Source: Dendrophyllia cribrosa (taxonomy: Eukaryota > Cnidaria > Anthozoa > Scleractinia > Dendrophylliidae). From it: a stretch of DNA of 64,000 bases. A program made the translations under genes and the position numbers. Below are positions 31,801 to 39,710 of this stretch, piece by piece (positions within the stretch are counted from its first letter, which is position 1; each line of letters opens with the position of its first letter). Where the stretch lies: contig JAJLRJ010000010.1 of the NCBI GenBank assembly GCA_024195265.1, positions 34,702,626-34,766,625 on the forward strand, read 5' to 3'. The notes under the pieces were generated by a model. It made no database searches. It was given only the letters and a program-made list of their open reading frames with translations, and was not told the origin of the DNA.

Positions 31801-33246
31801 AAAGACTCGTCCAGGCGTTTGGTTTTGACCTTTAAGGTTTTAACGTCATTTTCCAACCTGTTAATGGACTGCTCTATATTAGAGAGCGACGTGAAGACAT
31901 CGTTTAGTCGGCTTTCGATGATATCTAACTTTCCTAGTTTGGCGAGTACGTCTTCGATCTTTTTGCCCAGATCTTCGGCCATGTTGAGCATTTCAAAGGC
32001 TTCGTCTGTTTCGCTTGTACTTTCAATATTTTCCCGTGTACGTTTTTCATTCGGTGAACAGCTAGTAGAAACGTCAGAGGATGATGTTCGGACTTTTCTC
32101 TTAGCAGACATAAGGGTTTAAAGAGTCATTTCAACCGGAGCACATCGCAACACGTCTACATAGTCTCCATGCTAGTCCCAGTCTCATAATAGTTATAAAG
32201 ATCTGTTTCTGAAGCCCGGTTATTCCTAGTCGAGGTTACATAATTATATTTTAGTATATACTAAAACAGTGGATAGCGTTGTGGCGCGCTCTGATTGGCT
32301 ACTGAAACTTGGGATAGAAAGTGCTATTCACCTGCAAGCAATTTGTACGCGAAAATTGTCATCTTTGACAGGAATAAATGAGTTGAAAATCATCATATTC
32401 ATGCTATATTATCTCACCTCACTGTTTAAGTAGGCTAAATTGCAGAATACCCGTCCCACTAAATCCAACTTAAGAGAACTGCTCCCGCAGTCGTGTTCTA
32501 ATGCTGCTCCCACAGTCCTGTAGTCGTCAAAATTATAACAATTCTATACATGTATATTCCTTGTTCTAAAAGCGTGTTTCTCATTCTAAAAGCTTGTTGC
32601 ACAAATGGTGGCGCATTGATCGACTATGGGACTGCAGGACTGCGGGAGCATTCGTTTTACCAACACTTATTCATTGACTACGGGACTGCTGGAGCACTTG
32701 TTTTATCGTTTAACTGGACTTAACTAAACAACATAATTTGGTGACTGTGGGACCACAGGAGCAGTACATTAGTGCAGTTCAAGATTGGCTGGGTATTCTG
32801 CAATCACTCCTTTTAGTAATACTAAAACAACTATTCACCTCATGATCAGTGTCAATGATTAGTGGTGGATATTTACCTCGCTGCTTCGTGGCTTGTTAAA
32901 TATCGACACTAGCCACCGACACTGAGGTGAACAGTTGTTAAATATTTCCAAACAAACCATTTGTTGTGATTGAAGGTGGATGCACTGTGTTGAACTGAGG
33001 TCTCATGGGTCCAATAACTCTTGTCCTAGAAACGGTTTCTTTGTTTTTCTGGAATCCAGGTGGTAAAGCTGGCCCATAACTCTCTCCTTCATCACTGTCT
33101 GATTTGTCTTCAGTTTGTAAGCTTAATTTTTTCTCCTCTCCAGCTGCAGTATTGCTTTGTTTTTGCTCATCATCTGCACTTTTTTCTTCCTTTGATGAGC
33201 TTAGCATTTTTGCAAGGTGAGGTGGAAGAGCAGGGCCAATCTCCAT
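16829..33246 (-). CDS. GPALPP1: GPALPP motifs-containing protein 1
   Basis: Eight exons on the minus strand: 33246-32958, 21674-21601, 21127-21047, 20758-20692, 19524-19436, 19159-19046, 18027-17968 and 16990-16829. Phases agree and the sum is 936 bp, giving 311 aa; from memory the human protein is about 340 aa. The N-terminus has MEIGPALPPHL and a second GPALPPGF, then IIGPRPP after an acidic SSSDDDDDGDGD stretch, then EAWMTELPPD, GLGPRKF, VWTDTPADK, ESLMDMHTKKL and a C-terminal KNKPVERRPFDRDKDL block. These match the vertebrate family (DUF3752) in order. The family is nuclear and poorly understood; no function beyond that is claimed. The start is the ATG at 33246, directly before the first motif. 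Intron 1 is 11.3 kb because of a LINE/Penelope nest. Confidence 0.88.
17218..17885. repeat. ~88-bp minisatellite in the last GPALPP1 intron
   Basis: Seven and a half units marked by aatgcaggggtatgct and cctcctctacccaatccaac, spaced 85-89 bp. Alternate units carry tattaatgca or tactaatgca and gtgtgtgcc or gagtgtgcc variants, suggesting a higher-order alternation. Confidence 0.85.
18270..18420. mobile_element. Foldback MITE in GPALPP1 intron
   Basis: Arms agactcaacctgatgtaaaa and its near-perfect reverse complement, 35-38 bp each, enclose about 70 bp. Confidence 0.65.
19635..20084. mobile_element. Tigger/pogo-like MITE, TA-flanked
   Basis: Termini CAGTCAACTCTCTCTTA and, reversed, CAGTCAACTCTCTCTTA, flanked by TA on both sides. 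Internal ggacacc/ataaga-gacacc motifs repeat. The CAGT start plus TA target resembles Tigger-type elements. It lies in the intron between GPALPP1 exons 4 and 5. Confidence 0.7.
20382..20581. mobile_element. Short TTAA-flanked MITE, piggyBac-like
   Basis: TTAA at 20378-20381 and 20582-20585 flank termini AGGGA...TCCCT. The inverted similarity continues with a gap (cgaggacgcatgc against cggactcgaatgcg). Confidence 0.5.
21345..21482 (-). mobile_element. tRNA-derived SINE
   Basis: Reverse complement shows an A-box-like gtgtagtggtaagcacg, then gttggacttcagatccgaag and a B-box-like gtcgttcaaggc, followed by tggtctgggttgtcttgttg and cttagataagaaact-type body. It lies in the intron between GPALPP1 exons 2 and 3. 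Not a functional tRNA: the B box is degenerate and the acceptor stem is absent. Confidence 0.6.
21826..22451 (-). mobile_element. Degenerate reversed family-A G-run MITE
   Basis: The minus strand carries the family-A order: tactgtcatatat near the C-run end (22421-22451, gtacccctcccccc on the plus strand), tctagaatactgcatcattt, gatcagtgg, and at the other end ggtctggtatatggtaaggg, agtcccagcagcgcac. The middle is diverged or interrupted (22080-22410). Confidence 0.5.
22737..23243 (-). pseudogene. LINE ORF2 C-terminal fragment, separated by insertion
   Basis: About 167 residues beginning YWKLVELIQVFPSARYKY, including a zinc-knuckle-like CTFYKTQEESLEHLFCRC and AITFW, the zf-RVT region at the C-terminus of LINE ORF2. 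The 14-bp duplication at its upstream edge is also found at 27465-27478, so the two halves were one frame before the Penelope insertion. Confidence 0.82.
23295..23343 (-). ncRNA. Hammerhead-ribozyme-like motif, left Penelope arm
   Basis: Reverse-complement copy of the motif at 27308-27356, with the same U-to-C change in the CUGANGA core. Confidence 0.5.
23434..26172 (-). CDS. Penelope reverse transcriptase with GIY-YIG endonuclease
   Basis: 912 codons. N-terminal region with LKRNNLEKEI, then KAADKGGAVVVWRTDLYR, YFKPKIHKPNNPGRPIVS, motif A FTMDITSLYTVIPN, motif B GVAMGTKMGPSYANLF, catalytic YIDDCIG near residue 559 and VAFLDINI. The C-terminal part has a cysteine cluster CTRTRCNTC, then a GIY-YIG nuclease (IYCITC, KKIYIGETGRRLGDRFREHL, about residues 815-850). 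The first ATG at 26172 lies at the junction with the second copy and may not be native; the next Met (TTMPNLKAL, codon 10) is an alternative. No internal stops. Confidence 0.88.
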   Translation of the reverse strand: MQSNEPKTTMPNLKALTKELRQEIVSYLIPFPPISTNLAFRLATHIFTKTRFCSHINFIGRCLQSKVIPKGFRSNFHASTFSDSNQQYFHEIHHAQNSFSRNIMRITIRAMCLKRNNLEKEIIQYRSELSKICPAVLVQSIRAKIQELNAKLFNSLNQIKTQKLEQLIGPQLSGDHSFDSHNGVVTIPENLPLSNPERSVLSKGLNFVPIAKQTDEFSVKHDVEKFLRRVQLRAFFHDKEDNSNTSEKDVFETLNVRKSKWTPPEGQFSSLDFFVKKCRHDVQKLKFNRHTKISNLSTGEWAALKSLSKRRDIVIKAADKGGAVVVWRTDLYRQEAFRQLSDTAFYAKVDKDLTSTNQKIVKETIQDLITKQQLPVTANNLIITTPRTSRVYFKPKIHKPNNPGRPIVSACSCPTELISSYLDKIMAPIVKSLPSYIKDTNHALEIFRDFSFASENKLIFTMDITSLYTVIPNDEGLQALKYFFDQRSIQNPSSETLLRLAELVLTLNCFSFSQNYYKQVNGVAMGTKMGPSYANLFVGHIEDKFFNQYHGTKPELYGRYIDDCIGATSSSKEELNQFITSVNTFHPALKYTWEISETSVAFLDINISINGNSLSTSVHYKPTDSHSYLLHSSSHPSHVKNAIPYSQFLRLRRLCSDDSDFSNKSEEMCQFFKKRGYPDSVVNTGQQRAQQIDRQSALQTPQKEENERIPFTLTFHPHNNTVKSIILKNFKLLQNDPETGRIFSQPPLISFKRDKNIGNFLVTSALKSDDVPGTFKCTRTRCNTCPFIHNADKITGPKRSIKITDRFTCTSVNVIYCITCTFCKKIYIGETGRRLGDRFREHLRDVEKNDKDASKPVARHFNLTNHSKQHMTICGLSLHQGNTESRKNLEQKIIFQIGTLKPHGINERFSFN
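26165..27217 (+). pseudogene. 5'-truncated Penelope copy
   Basis: Starts within the RT catalytic region (DCIGATSSSKEELNQ) and keeps everything downstream including the GIY-YIG domain. The 350-odd residues are identical to the C-terminal part of the left copy. It lacks RT motifs A and B, so it cannot be autonomous. Confidence 0.85.
27308..27356 (+). ncRNA. Hammerhead-ribozyme-like motif, right Penelope arm
   Basis: Core CCGACGA, a stem GGGC..GCTC, then GAAAC-GTC, with helix I possible between GATTC.GCT (27308-27315) and AGC.....GAATC (to 27356). Penelope elements are known to carry minimal hammerhead ribozymes with CUGANGA and GAAA cores. Here the second core base is C instead of U, so activity is doubtful. 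The same motif in reverse is in the left arm. Confidence 0.5.
27387..30677 (-). CDS. LINE ORF2, AP-endonuclease and reverse transcriptase, 3' interrupted
   Basis: The frame encodes an AP-endonuclease domain (LLSLNARGI, FLQETY, GGDFNTHLD, SDHSAVTLSL up to about residue 245) and a reverse transcriptase (KAPGNDGITPEFY, WRPISLLN, VALDFEKAFDSLSW, GVRQGDPFSAYLF, catalytic FADD near residue 709). After SSKLYWKL the reading passes into Penelope sequence and stops at 27387, so the last ~25 residues are not LINE. The remainder of ORF2 is at 22737-23243. Confidence 0.85.
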   Translation of the reverse strand: MNMANYNFNLLSLNARGIRDFFKRKSIFTWISNQKADIAFLQETYSTRDIENEWKFQWRGKMLFAHGTNHSRGVLILINDELHMEIKNVLQDTDGRYIVVEAVIQDSPFLLVNLYAPTNSSDQCRFFEGIITTLDDLDVDPDYQIIIGGDFNTHLDAKLDNLGGRIETKPSVRCIKELMLAYNLIDIWRMQNPEKKNFTWTQKTPLIRRHLDYWLISTEAQDDIAKTDIIPAIKSDHSAVTLSLNSLDRQPFGPSYWKFNSSLLDDAVYVDLISSKYPDWLAKYDEVKDKRILWDLIKYEIRQVTIKYSKEKARERRARLVDTEKKLRQCELDCNMDPSERNIANLEAAKYEYELLYDYIVRGSILRSRVNWYEKGEKNHKYFLNLEKSRFGKSAVRRLFDSQGKIIVNPHAIMKELRKYYQNLYSYQESDVSEETCIDFTNNRDIPKLAENLKGLCEGKLSLAECYAALNKFSNGKAPGNDGITPEFYKRFWNLLGQQLTDSLYYSFDHGEVSNTQKQAIIKLIDKKDRDRRYIKNWRPISLLNVDVKIASKALALRLEKVLPNIIHADQYAYVKGRTIFDAVRTIDDIMEYTKLMQLPGLMVALDFEKAFDSLSWSFLLKALKSFNFGESFIKWVTVLYSNISSCVLNNGFSTQIFEVHRGVRQGDPFSAYLFIIALELLLIKIRNDKDIKGIMIDNKEIKLTAFADDLTTFLQNLTSFQCLSVTLNKFGTCSGLKLNNEKTEALWLGSDRMNINPPDVCIKNFNKPIKILGIFFTYDWRKKQELNFEAILETLTKTLKGWQWRGLTLFGKIQIIKTFVIPKFMFRASLICLTKDIIKQANSIIYNFIWRGKDKIKRLALISDYNNGGLRMPHIQTLIDTQRIMCLKKYSENYNSPWKQVLSFFLKDYGGKFILHCNLNIADLPNTLPKFYVECFTVWANFSSKPILTKEHVLREVIWNNQFLRIGGKPFFCTKPYSKGIISLADVLTNNGKLKHWSFFESKGLNVNDYLIFLGLFNSIPSSWKSLLNSTAERFDASTIAQGSDLDYLLYFDVNVSLDSLTSSKLYWKLMGLVSRETVVLRRWGDETREFSFID
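31209..32111 (-). CDS. LINE ORF1 protein
   Basis: 300 aa. An N-terminal S/T/K-rich segment is followed by a long heptad-type coiled coil (about residues 45-150, e.g. LDESFKELDESVKF), then an RNA-binding part with YSRRENIKFIGI and FQRIHRLGKP, then RPIIARFLRYSDKE and a C-terminal KVHPDKLFINGKYF. This is the architecture of L1-type ORF1p (trimeric coiled coil, RRM-like and C-terminal domain), the RNA chaperone of L1 retrotransposition. No frame breaks are seen. Confidence 0.85.
   Translation of the reverse strand: MSAKRKVRTSSSDVSTSCSPNEKRTRENIESTSETDEAFEMLNMAEDLGKKIEDVLAKLGKLDIIESRLNDVFTSLSNIEQSINRLENDVKTLKVKTKRLDESFKELDESVKFNEEDISDLKRDTKAINFEVKELEKQMLYMETYSRRENIKFIGIDEEFVTSQSDAASNSHQQQGEDTKEIVYKFMEKELKIKNPRDKIEFQRIHRLGKPNSSKSRPIIARFLRYSDKELVMDHARKNLQGKEFSVFDDIPKPLYEERKKQLKKLKQAREKGHTAYFSKVHPDKLFINGKYFAPDKPLD
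32958..33246 (-). CDS. GPALPP1: GPALPP1 exon 1
   Basis: Contains MEIGPALPPHLAKML, a low-complexity K/E/D/S linker, GPALPPGFQKNK and VIGPMRP. The donor is placed at AATG|GTTTGT (phase 1), which fits the acceptor at 21674; the frame runs on to a stop near 32938 if unspliced. The donor is weak, so this edge is the least certain of the gene. Confidence 0.8.
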
Positions 33247-33560
33247 GACCAAAATTTAAGGTTTTTCCTTTGAATTTCTGGACGTTTTCATAGAATTTGA
33301 TTTGATTTTGTAGAGACTCGTTGATTTTAGGCCGTCATATTTGTTTTACTAGTGTCCCTACATGAAGCCTCTTTTCGTTAAAGTTTATATCCGCTGTGCA
33401 ACTAAATTGCCTTCTAAAAACTCGTCCCAGTCTCACACGGTCTTTGGAAATTCAAGATGGCGGCTTGAAAGGAAAAATATTGCTTTCCTTTAATTTGCTC
33501 TCCCGCTTTTGCACGTTTGCGGAGAACAAAAGATCAGATATTGTCAAAGATCACCTAAAA
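33247..33560. promoter_or_regulatory. Divergent promoter between GPALPP1 and PIN4
   Basis: Only 314 bp separate the two start codons, which point away from each other. No TATA box is obvious. The element caagatggcggc near 33451 matches the YY1-like AAGATGGCGGC motif common at housekeeping promoters. Sharing of regulation is inferred from spacing. Confidence 0.6.
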
Positions 33561-36500
33561 ATGCCGCCCAAGAAGGGGAAAGGAGGTGGTGGTGGAGGAG
33601 GAGGAAAACAAGATAAGGGGAAAGGAGCAAAAGGCATGTAAGCTTACATGTTTTAGTATCAAAATATTTTAATCGGTGCGCTCTGTAACGTAACAAAAAC
33701 CAATCACAAAAACCACTTTTGAGAACCTACCAAGGCTGTGTTTCCACAACAGATAAAATAATCCTTCTGGTTAGCTGTCCAGTGGTTTCTTGTAGCAGCG
33801 GTACGGTGAGGTGATGATTTTAAAAAGATTTATACGCTTTTTGTCAACCTCAGAAAAGTCCTCACCAATATCTTTCACCCCCAAAAAGTCACTGCAAAAT
33901 TTCTAACTCCCAAAGTCCTTAGATCACAAATTTAAACCCCCCAAAACTGAGGTCTTTGCATTATACCTGAGTACCCCCACCCCCTCCCTGGGACTGTAAC
34001 CCCCCCCCCCTCCCTGGGACTGTATCCCCCCCCCCCTCCCTGGGACCGTAACCATCTTCAGCAATAAAGTTTATGGCATCCAGATGTAAATAGTACATTT
34101 AAAAACACTAGAACCTATTTAGGATTGTTAAAGTGCAACTAACCCCCAATAATGTTTTTTGCCAAACAAAATCTCCTAATTGTCCTTGATTACCTGTACC
34201 TGTACCTGGCATAGTTTTCATAGTTAACACTAGTTTTGCTTGGCAAAACACTTGATATATAAGGCTCTTTCCGAACCCACTGAGTTAGCAAAATAGTGCT
34301 TATCGCATTCCATGATAACAGCTTCAAGTGCTTCGATCTGCTTTTGTTTCAACAATTGAATTCTAGGAAATCGAGATAAACATTCCTGGAGCTTGTCAGC
34401 CATGATCTCAAGTGCTGACATCTTGTCACTGTGGTGTTACCGCTTGTTGACAGATCTTTGATCAAGAGCTAATCAGATTTTTGGGTTGTGAGAGCAACGC
34501 GTAATTCGTTCTTCTGGGTTTAGTCTGTAGTCTCTCTTTTTCCGCACACCTGTCTCACCCCCAGTTTACGCGTGGTCATTTTCCACTCGCCAATGTTTTT
34601 TCGTTTCCTCGATAGACGGACTAACCTGGGAAAGAGGGACTGCTCATATTCTACTTAACAGACAACTGTACATTGGGCTATTATGGTATTATTAATTAAA
34701 AAGTGATGACAGGGGCATACCTGGACAATTTTTTCATTCTAGAGACTGAAAAGCATTTGTGCAGTCTAGGTTCATGTATATACTCTGGAGTTTACCTTAA
34801 TTCTCAACCAGAAAACCAAAATTTTCAATCTATATTGCATCATTATTACATTGGAACACATGTTTTCTGAAACCTTTTTGTTTATTTGTTCACTTTTATA
34901 GACCACATTCAGTAAATATTTTCCGAAAGGCAATATAATGTACTACACTGCAATTCTCTGTATGATCAGCACATTCTTCCGTGAGCAAGATAGAAAACAC
35001 ATCATAACGCTTAAAAAATTACATGATTTTGGAAATTCTGGTATGCACCTGCATACTTTGCATAAGGCAGATACACCCCTGGAAGATTTTCCTAACTCTT
35101 ACTATTGTATTTTTAGGTGGAGGGGGTGGAGAAGATGAAGGTGCCAGTGGAGGAAAAACCAAGAAGGGTGGAACTGCTGTTAAGGTACAGTTGTATGTTT
35201 ATATAAAAGATTAATAATCCCTGTCCAGTTAAAGCTGGAAGAGTACATAGCTGTAAAATATGGGACATGGCACCATATTAAGAAGTGTTTTCCTTAGTCA
35301 AAATTTAATGTTGAGCATTAGCTTAATAATGTAGTCAATTTCAGTCCCTTTTCTACAGTTAAACCGAAGGGTTGTCACTCGCTCTAATCCAGGAATGTAC
35401 AGTAGCTAAGAGCCCGCTACCAGCTAATTTCACCAGCTGAAAGAGAACTTATCACCAGCTGAAATTTCATTAAAAAAACAAAGGCTTGGTGTGATTTTGA
35501 AGGTGCACAAGCCAGAAAAACTGACTGAGCTTGTTAATAAGCCTGCTCAGTTTTTTCTTAGCTGCACCCCTGCCAATCTATCTACACCCAATACATAATG
35601 TTCAAAGAATAACAAAAACATCCAACTTGTAAAATCAATGTTACATTTACTTGTTTTGACACAAGGTACGGCATATTTTGTGTGAGAAACACTCAAAAGT
35701 GATGGAGGCCATGGCCAAGTTAAAGGAAGGCCAGAAGTTTAATGAAGTTGCATCTGCACATAGCGAAGACAAAGCAAGACAAGGGGTATGATATGATTAT
35801 ATTTTGTCCCAGCTATTTCTCTGGAAAATGTGCTGAAATATTTGAATAAAGAACTGCTATTTAGTTGATGGGCTATTTGATCTTTATTACGAGTGAAATT
35901 AAACTTTGCTTCGTTACTAATGCCTCTTTTGTAGCAGTTAAAACAAAGACCCAATTTGGTCAGAAATGACCTAAAATGCACATTTTGGGCCTCAAAATTT
36001 TGGAAATTTCAAAACTTTTCTGTGGGAGGCTCCCCTATACCAATCCCCCCCCCAGTGAGAGCAGGGCATCCCCCCTCCCATACATGTACCTACCTCGAAT
36101 TGGGACTGCATGCCAATAAATGGTCCCTGTTATTGCAAACCTTAACAAAAACCTAGAGTCTTACTCTAACCTGAAATTGATCAGGCTCATGTCTGAGGTG
36201 GGGCCTCATGCATGAGTGGTGGTGACGTTGCTGAAATGAGCTGGTGATCAAAACAAGCTGGTAAGAGGACAGGCTTATGTTTAGAGCTTCATGCATGCAC
36301 AGTAAATCTGTGAAATTGGAGATTGTTGATTCTCCTTGCTTGTTTTCATGGCGTTGGCACTCACACACTATGTGGCAAGGGCCCCTAACTCGAACGTGCT
36401 AATGGCAATGCTGAGTCCCATGCAATCAGCCTCTCCTTCCCAAGAATCATTGTGCAAGAAATGGAAAATCTAAAACAACAGTTTGGTTGTGCAGGAAGCT

Positions 36501-38216
36501 TACAATAACAGTTTGCAGATGTGATTTTTTGGACCTTTACAAGTGCACAGTAGACAGAGATAGGGGTCCTATAGGTGCTTGACTGTTATGTGCAAATAGT
36601 TGTAATGTTTGTGACTTTGATCTCTCTTTTTATTGAACTATCAGGGTGATCTTGGATGGATGACAAGGGGATCTATGGTAAGACAAGGCCCTTCAACTAA
36701 TACACATTTTCTGTATCTTTTTTTTTTCTCTAGTCTGTTGAGTACCGGTATGATCGTGTGGGTAAGGCTGGTTTCCATATCAGCGATTGCATGCGAGTGC
36801 ACATTCTCTGAAAAAAAAAAATGCTGTCCAGCCATTCTTGCAAGCATATTGGAACATAACATGCAGCCAACTGAACCGACTGAAATTGAAATTTGCTCAA
36901 GCAACTAAAATCTATGATAAGGTCACAGCTCTCTGAGTGAACCCTCTTGCAAGCGGACAGCTCTACTTATGGCTGTCTTGACAAAACCCTGTTTGAATTC
37001 TGCTCTTACGAGAATCATTCCCGTAGGCAGCCAGCTCCAGTTATGAACACTTCTTCTGCTTCCTGAGGGGTCCGCTTACAAGAGCTTCAACTGTCATTGA
37101 GACTTTGCTCTTACTGGTCTTAGGGCCTCAAGAGGAACACATCAAGTGATTTTTTTGATGGGAGAACAAACTGACACGTTCGAAAAACTTGAAAAACTTG
37201 GTCAATTTTTAAGTTGCAATCCCCCCGAGCCACCCACACCCAAAGACACTTATTCGGAGTTTCTGTGCACCAGGGTAGTAATGGTTTTCTTGCTGGCTGA
37301 GCTTGCGAAAGAGGCAAGAAATGAAGTTCTCACACACTGAATGAGGTTCTGGTACGAGTCGGGATATCAGGTGTCACGCTTTGACACGTGACTCAGTTTT
37401 TGTTTTTGCCATACGTGCAACAGCTTTCCCACCCTCCCACCCCTTGACATAGGTATTTAGGGTCATTGAAGTTTTTTTGGTTTTGTAAGAGCCAGTTTTC
37501 ATACATACTCTGTAAGTGTTAGACGTTTTGCAATAAAGCAATAAAGTGCTGTTGCATTCTGTGGCAGACAAAATTTAATGGTACAATAAAGTGCTGTTGC
37601 ATTCTGTGGCAGACAAATGGTACAATAAAGTGCTGTTGCATTCTGTGGCAGGCAAATGGCATTCAGTGTGTGAAAAATAGTATTCTTAACAACATCGGGT
37701 TTCCACTGATATAAATATGTCTAAAAATAATGTCTAAATATGACTAAATATGACTAAAAATGGTTCATAGCTCCTTTAAAACTTGTAGTTGGCTGATCCT
37801 AGACACTTTTACCCTGGGTATCAGACGCTTTTCTTGCACTCTCATCTCTCTCATAAAACATGTCTTTTATGTCTCTTGTATTTACATCATGAGAAAAGCT
37901 CTTCTTGGGAAGTGTTTTTTTTTTGTACAAAGTTGTTCTCATGGCTTTGCTGCTCATGTGGCAGGCTTTGGCTGACGTGAGTCTCCAGCTAGCCACAACT
38001 CCTCATGAAAGCAGAACATGAGAAAACTTCTGGTTCCCAAGAAAATCCAATATCTGTTTTGCTGATATGATTATGTTTCTGGTTTGACAGGTTGGTCCAT
38101 TTCAAGAGGCTGCATTTGCTTTGTCCCCCAGCACAGTGGACAGACCAGTGTACACCGACCCGCCAGTCAAGACAAAATTTGGATACCACATTATTATGAT
38201 TGAAGGAAAAAAGTGA
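33561..38216 (+). CDS. PIN4: Parvulin-14 peptidyl-prolyl cis-trans isomerase
   Basis: Five exons: 33561-33633, 35117-35184, 35666-35785, 36645-36677 and 38091-38216, total 420 bp and 139 aa (human PIN4 is about 131 aa). The N-terminal basic Gly/Lys tail ([13 protein letters not shown]) is typical of Par14, which has no WW domain. The parvulin domain begins [16 protein letters not shown], continues [20 protein letters not shown] and [18 protein letters not shown] and ends [14 protein letters not shown]. Par14 isomerises Xaa-Pro bonds and is linked to nucleolar ribosome biogenesis and DNA binding. Exon 1 seems to end at a GC donor (AAAG|GCATGT), the reading that best keeps the frame; the other junctions are GT-AG. 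Confidence 0.87.
33955..34050 (+). repeat. C-run tandem repeat
   Basis: Three copies of a ~33-bp unit: ccccc...tccctgggactgta. The preceding gagtacccccaccccc recalls the termini of the G-run MITEs, so this may be a decayed end of one. Confidence 0.5.
34230..34430 (-). pseudogene. Possible RecQ-like helicase N-terminal fragment
   Basis: Minus-strand frame, 63 codons: [20 protein letters not shown], then [18 protein letters not shown] and RALYIKC. This resembles the start of RecQ/Werner-type helicase domains (L-K-x-x-Q-x-x-A-L ... vfaxlPTGxGKSLIYQ) with the Walker A replaced by SVGSER. It lies in PIN4 intron 1 in antisense. It may be a decayed retro-fragment; weak similarity only. Confidence 0.35.
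37512..37660 (+). repeat. Short tandem repeat in PIN4 intron 4
   Basis: caataaagtgctgttgcatt-ctgtggcagacaaa occurs three times, spaced roughly 50 bp, with small spacer differences. Confidence 0.75.
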
Positions 38217-38654
38217 CAACTGTGCTGATAAATTACTTGCTTCTCGTAGCTTTTCTTAAACTGTAGGAAAATAGCTTATTGGTAAAAGCATAGTTAATAG
38301 AACAAACTGGTTGTAAAACTCAGTCAGTCCTTTGTTATATGTTTTTGTTCTCCATTTCTTTTGTTCGTTTGCCTTGACCCTGCACAAAACACAAAAGGTA
38401 TTGAAATGCATATGAGCAACTGACCAGTTGAAACATTTGGGCTCACACGTTAAACAAAACAATGTGCAGGGTCACGGTTCGTTCAACATAAAACAAAGCA
38501 GCTTTGTATACTCTTTTTGAAATTTGTTGAGCTTCGTAACCAGTTTGTTCTATGAACTATGGTAAAAGGAGATGTCTTAGTCGTTCAGCCAGGACAATGA
38601 ATATCGTTTTTTAACTTGTGAATATGCAAAGCTTTGAACGAGTTACAGAAGATA

Positions 38655-38775
38655 GGGACAAAAAAGGGAAGGGAGTGGAGGGTGGGGAGTTGATCACCGA
38701 GGATGGGGGAGAGGGTAGAGTCCGAATGTTATTTCTACTGATTCACGAGTTGACTCGAAGGAGCCTTTGATTATG
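38655..38775 (-). repeat. Dispersed repeat related to 2030-2335
   Basis: Reverse complement has aatcaaaggctcct, caactcgtgaat, acattcgga and aactccccacc in the same order as the C-rich repeat near the left end. Confidence 0.5.
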
Positions 38776-39504
38776 CTTTGAGAACTTGTGAGTTATTAGA
38801 AATTTCTTATAGTATGACCTATTTATGTCTCCACTACAGCATAGAGCCGAAAAAATACATCGCCTAGCATCATCGGATCGATGACAAAAGACTATGCGAT
38901 CCGTTTATTCTTGGACATGGGACTGAGATTTAAAAAAAAAGATTGAACGTTTCAAGTTATCGCATACCAGTCTTTAAGGATATTGGGAACACATTGCCGT
39001 CACAGATTTCCACATCTCCGAAAAACTTACCTCCCCTCCAGCCCTTCCCCATCCCTTCTCCCCACCCAGTGAAGCAAAGTATGGCACAGTCTCTACGGTA
39101 GGGTCGCAGCTCTTAGAAGCCTCTATTTTCATTGGCCTTGTAAAACACAGCTGCTATTGTTTTTAGGGTTAGGGTCTATTGTTGTGTTGTTTGTCCAATT
39201 GTTATCTCTACCAGTCTCTAAGTCCATGCACTTATGTTTGGAGACCGAAGGAAATATGGGGGTGAAAGACAGTGAAAGTAATTGGAAACAATTCGATCAG
39301 AGCTTGTTAAAAGTTTGCGGTCTTGCCCCTGAGTCTCTTGAATTTCAAATTTGTTGTCACTCTTCATTTATGTCTCCAGGTCCAAAGCAAACTTCCTTTC
39401 CCACAAGATTTTTTCCAGATTGTTTGATCATTTTTTTTTTTAGTTATCCGAAACTGGGTGTCTGAGTGTTGTCTTCGGTCAAATCGTATATCCGTGCTAT
39501 GTTA

Positions 39505-39710
39505 GAGCGATTTTCACGATTCCTTTGGTTTTGCCTTGCTCAGTTTGTGATTGGTTTAAAAATCTCGCGCCACTTTATCAACCAATCAAAAGCAAGACCA
39601 AAACCAATCGTGACTTGCTCACACGCGTTTTCCCGCGCTTGGCGCCGGGGACATGTATTTGCTTTTAATCGGTTTATTGATTGTCTGCCTCTGTTTTGAT
39701 TGGCATAAAC
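39505..39710 (+). mobile_element. CCAAT-rich MITE-like repeat, copy 1
   Basis: Homologous to 58060-58329: ctttggttttgc, tttgtgattg, aaccaatca, accaaaaccaatcgtgactt, cacgcgtttt, tgtatttgctt, attgtctgc. It contains several ccaat/attgg boxes. Its right terminus is diverged. Confidence 0.6.

Larger units (their letters stand above)
22490..32245 (-). mobile_element. L1/Tx1-type LINE, near full length, interrupted by a Penelope insertion
   Basis: A 15-bp duplication ATATTTTAGTATATA at 22475-22489 and 32246-32260 brackets the element, with a poly(A) tail (T-run on the plus strand) directly inside the left copy. On the minus strand the order is 5' UTR, ORF1 (32111-31209), spacer, ORF2 (30677 onward), 3' end of ORF2 (to 22737) and 3' UTR. 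Removing the 4.2-kb Penelope insertion leaves about 5.5 kb, a full-length size. It lies in GPALPP1 intron 1 in the same orientation as the host gene. Confidence 0.85.
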
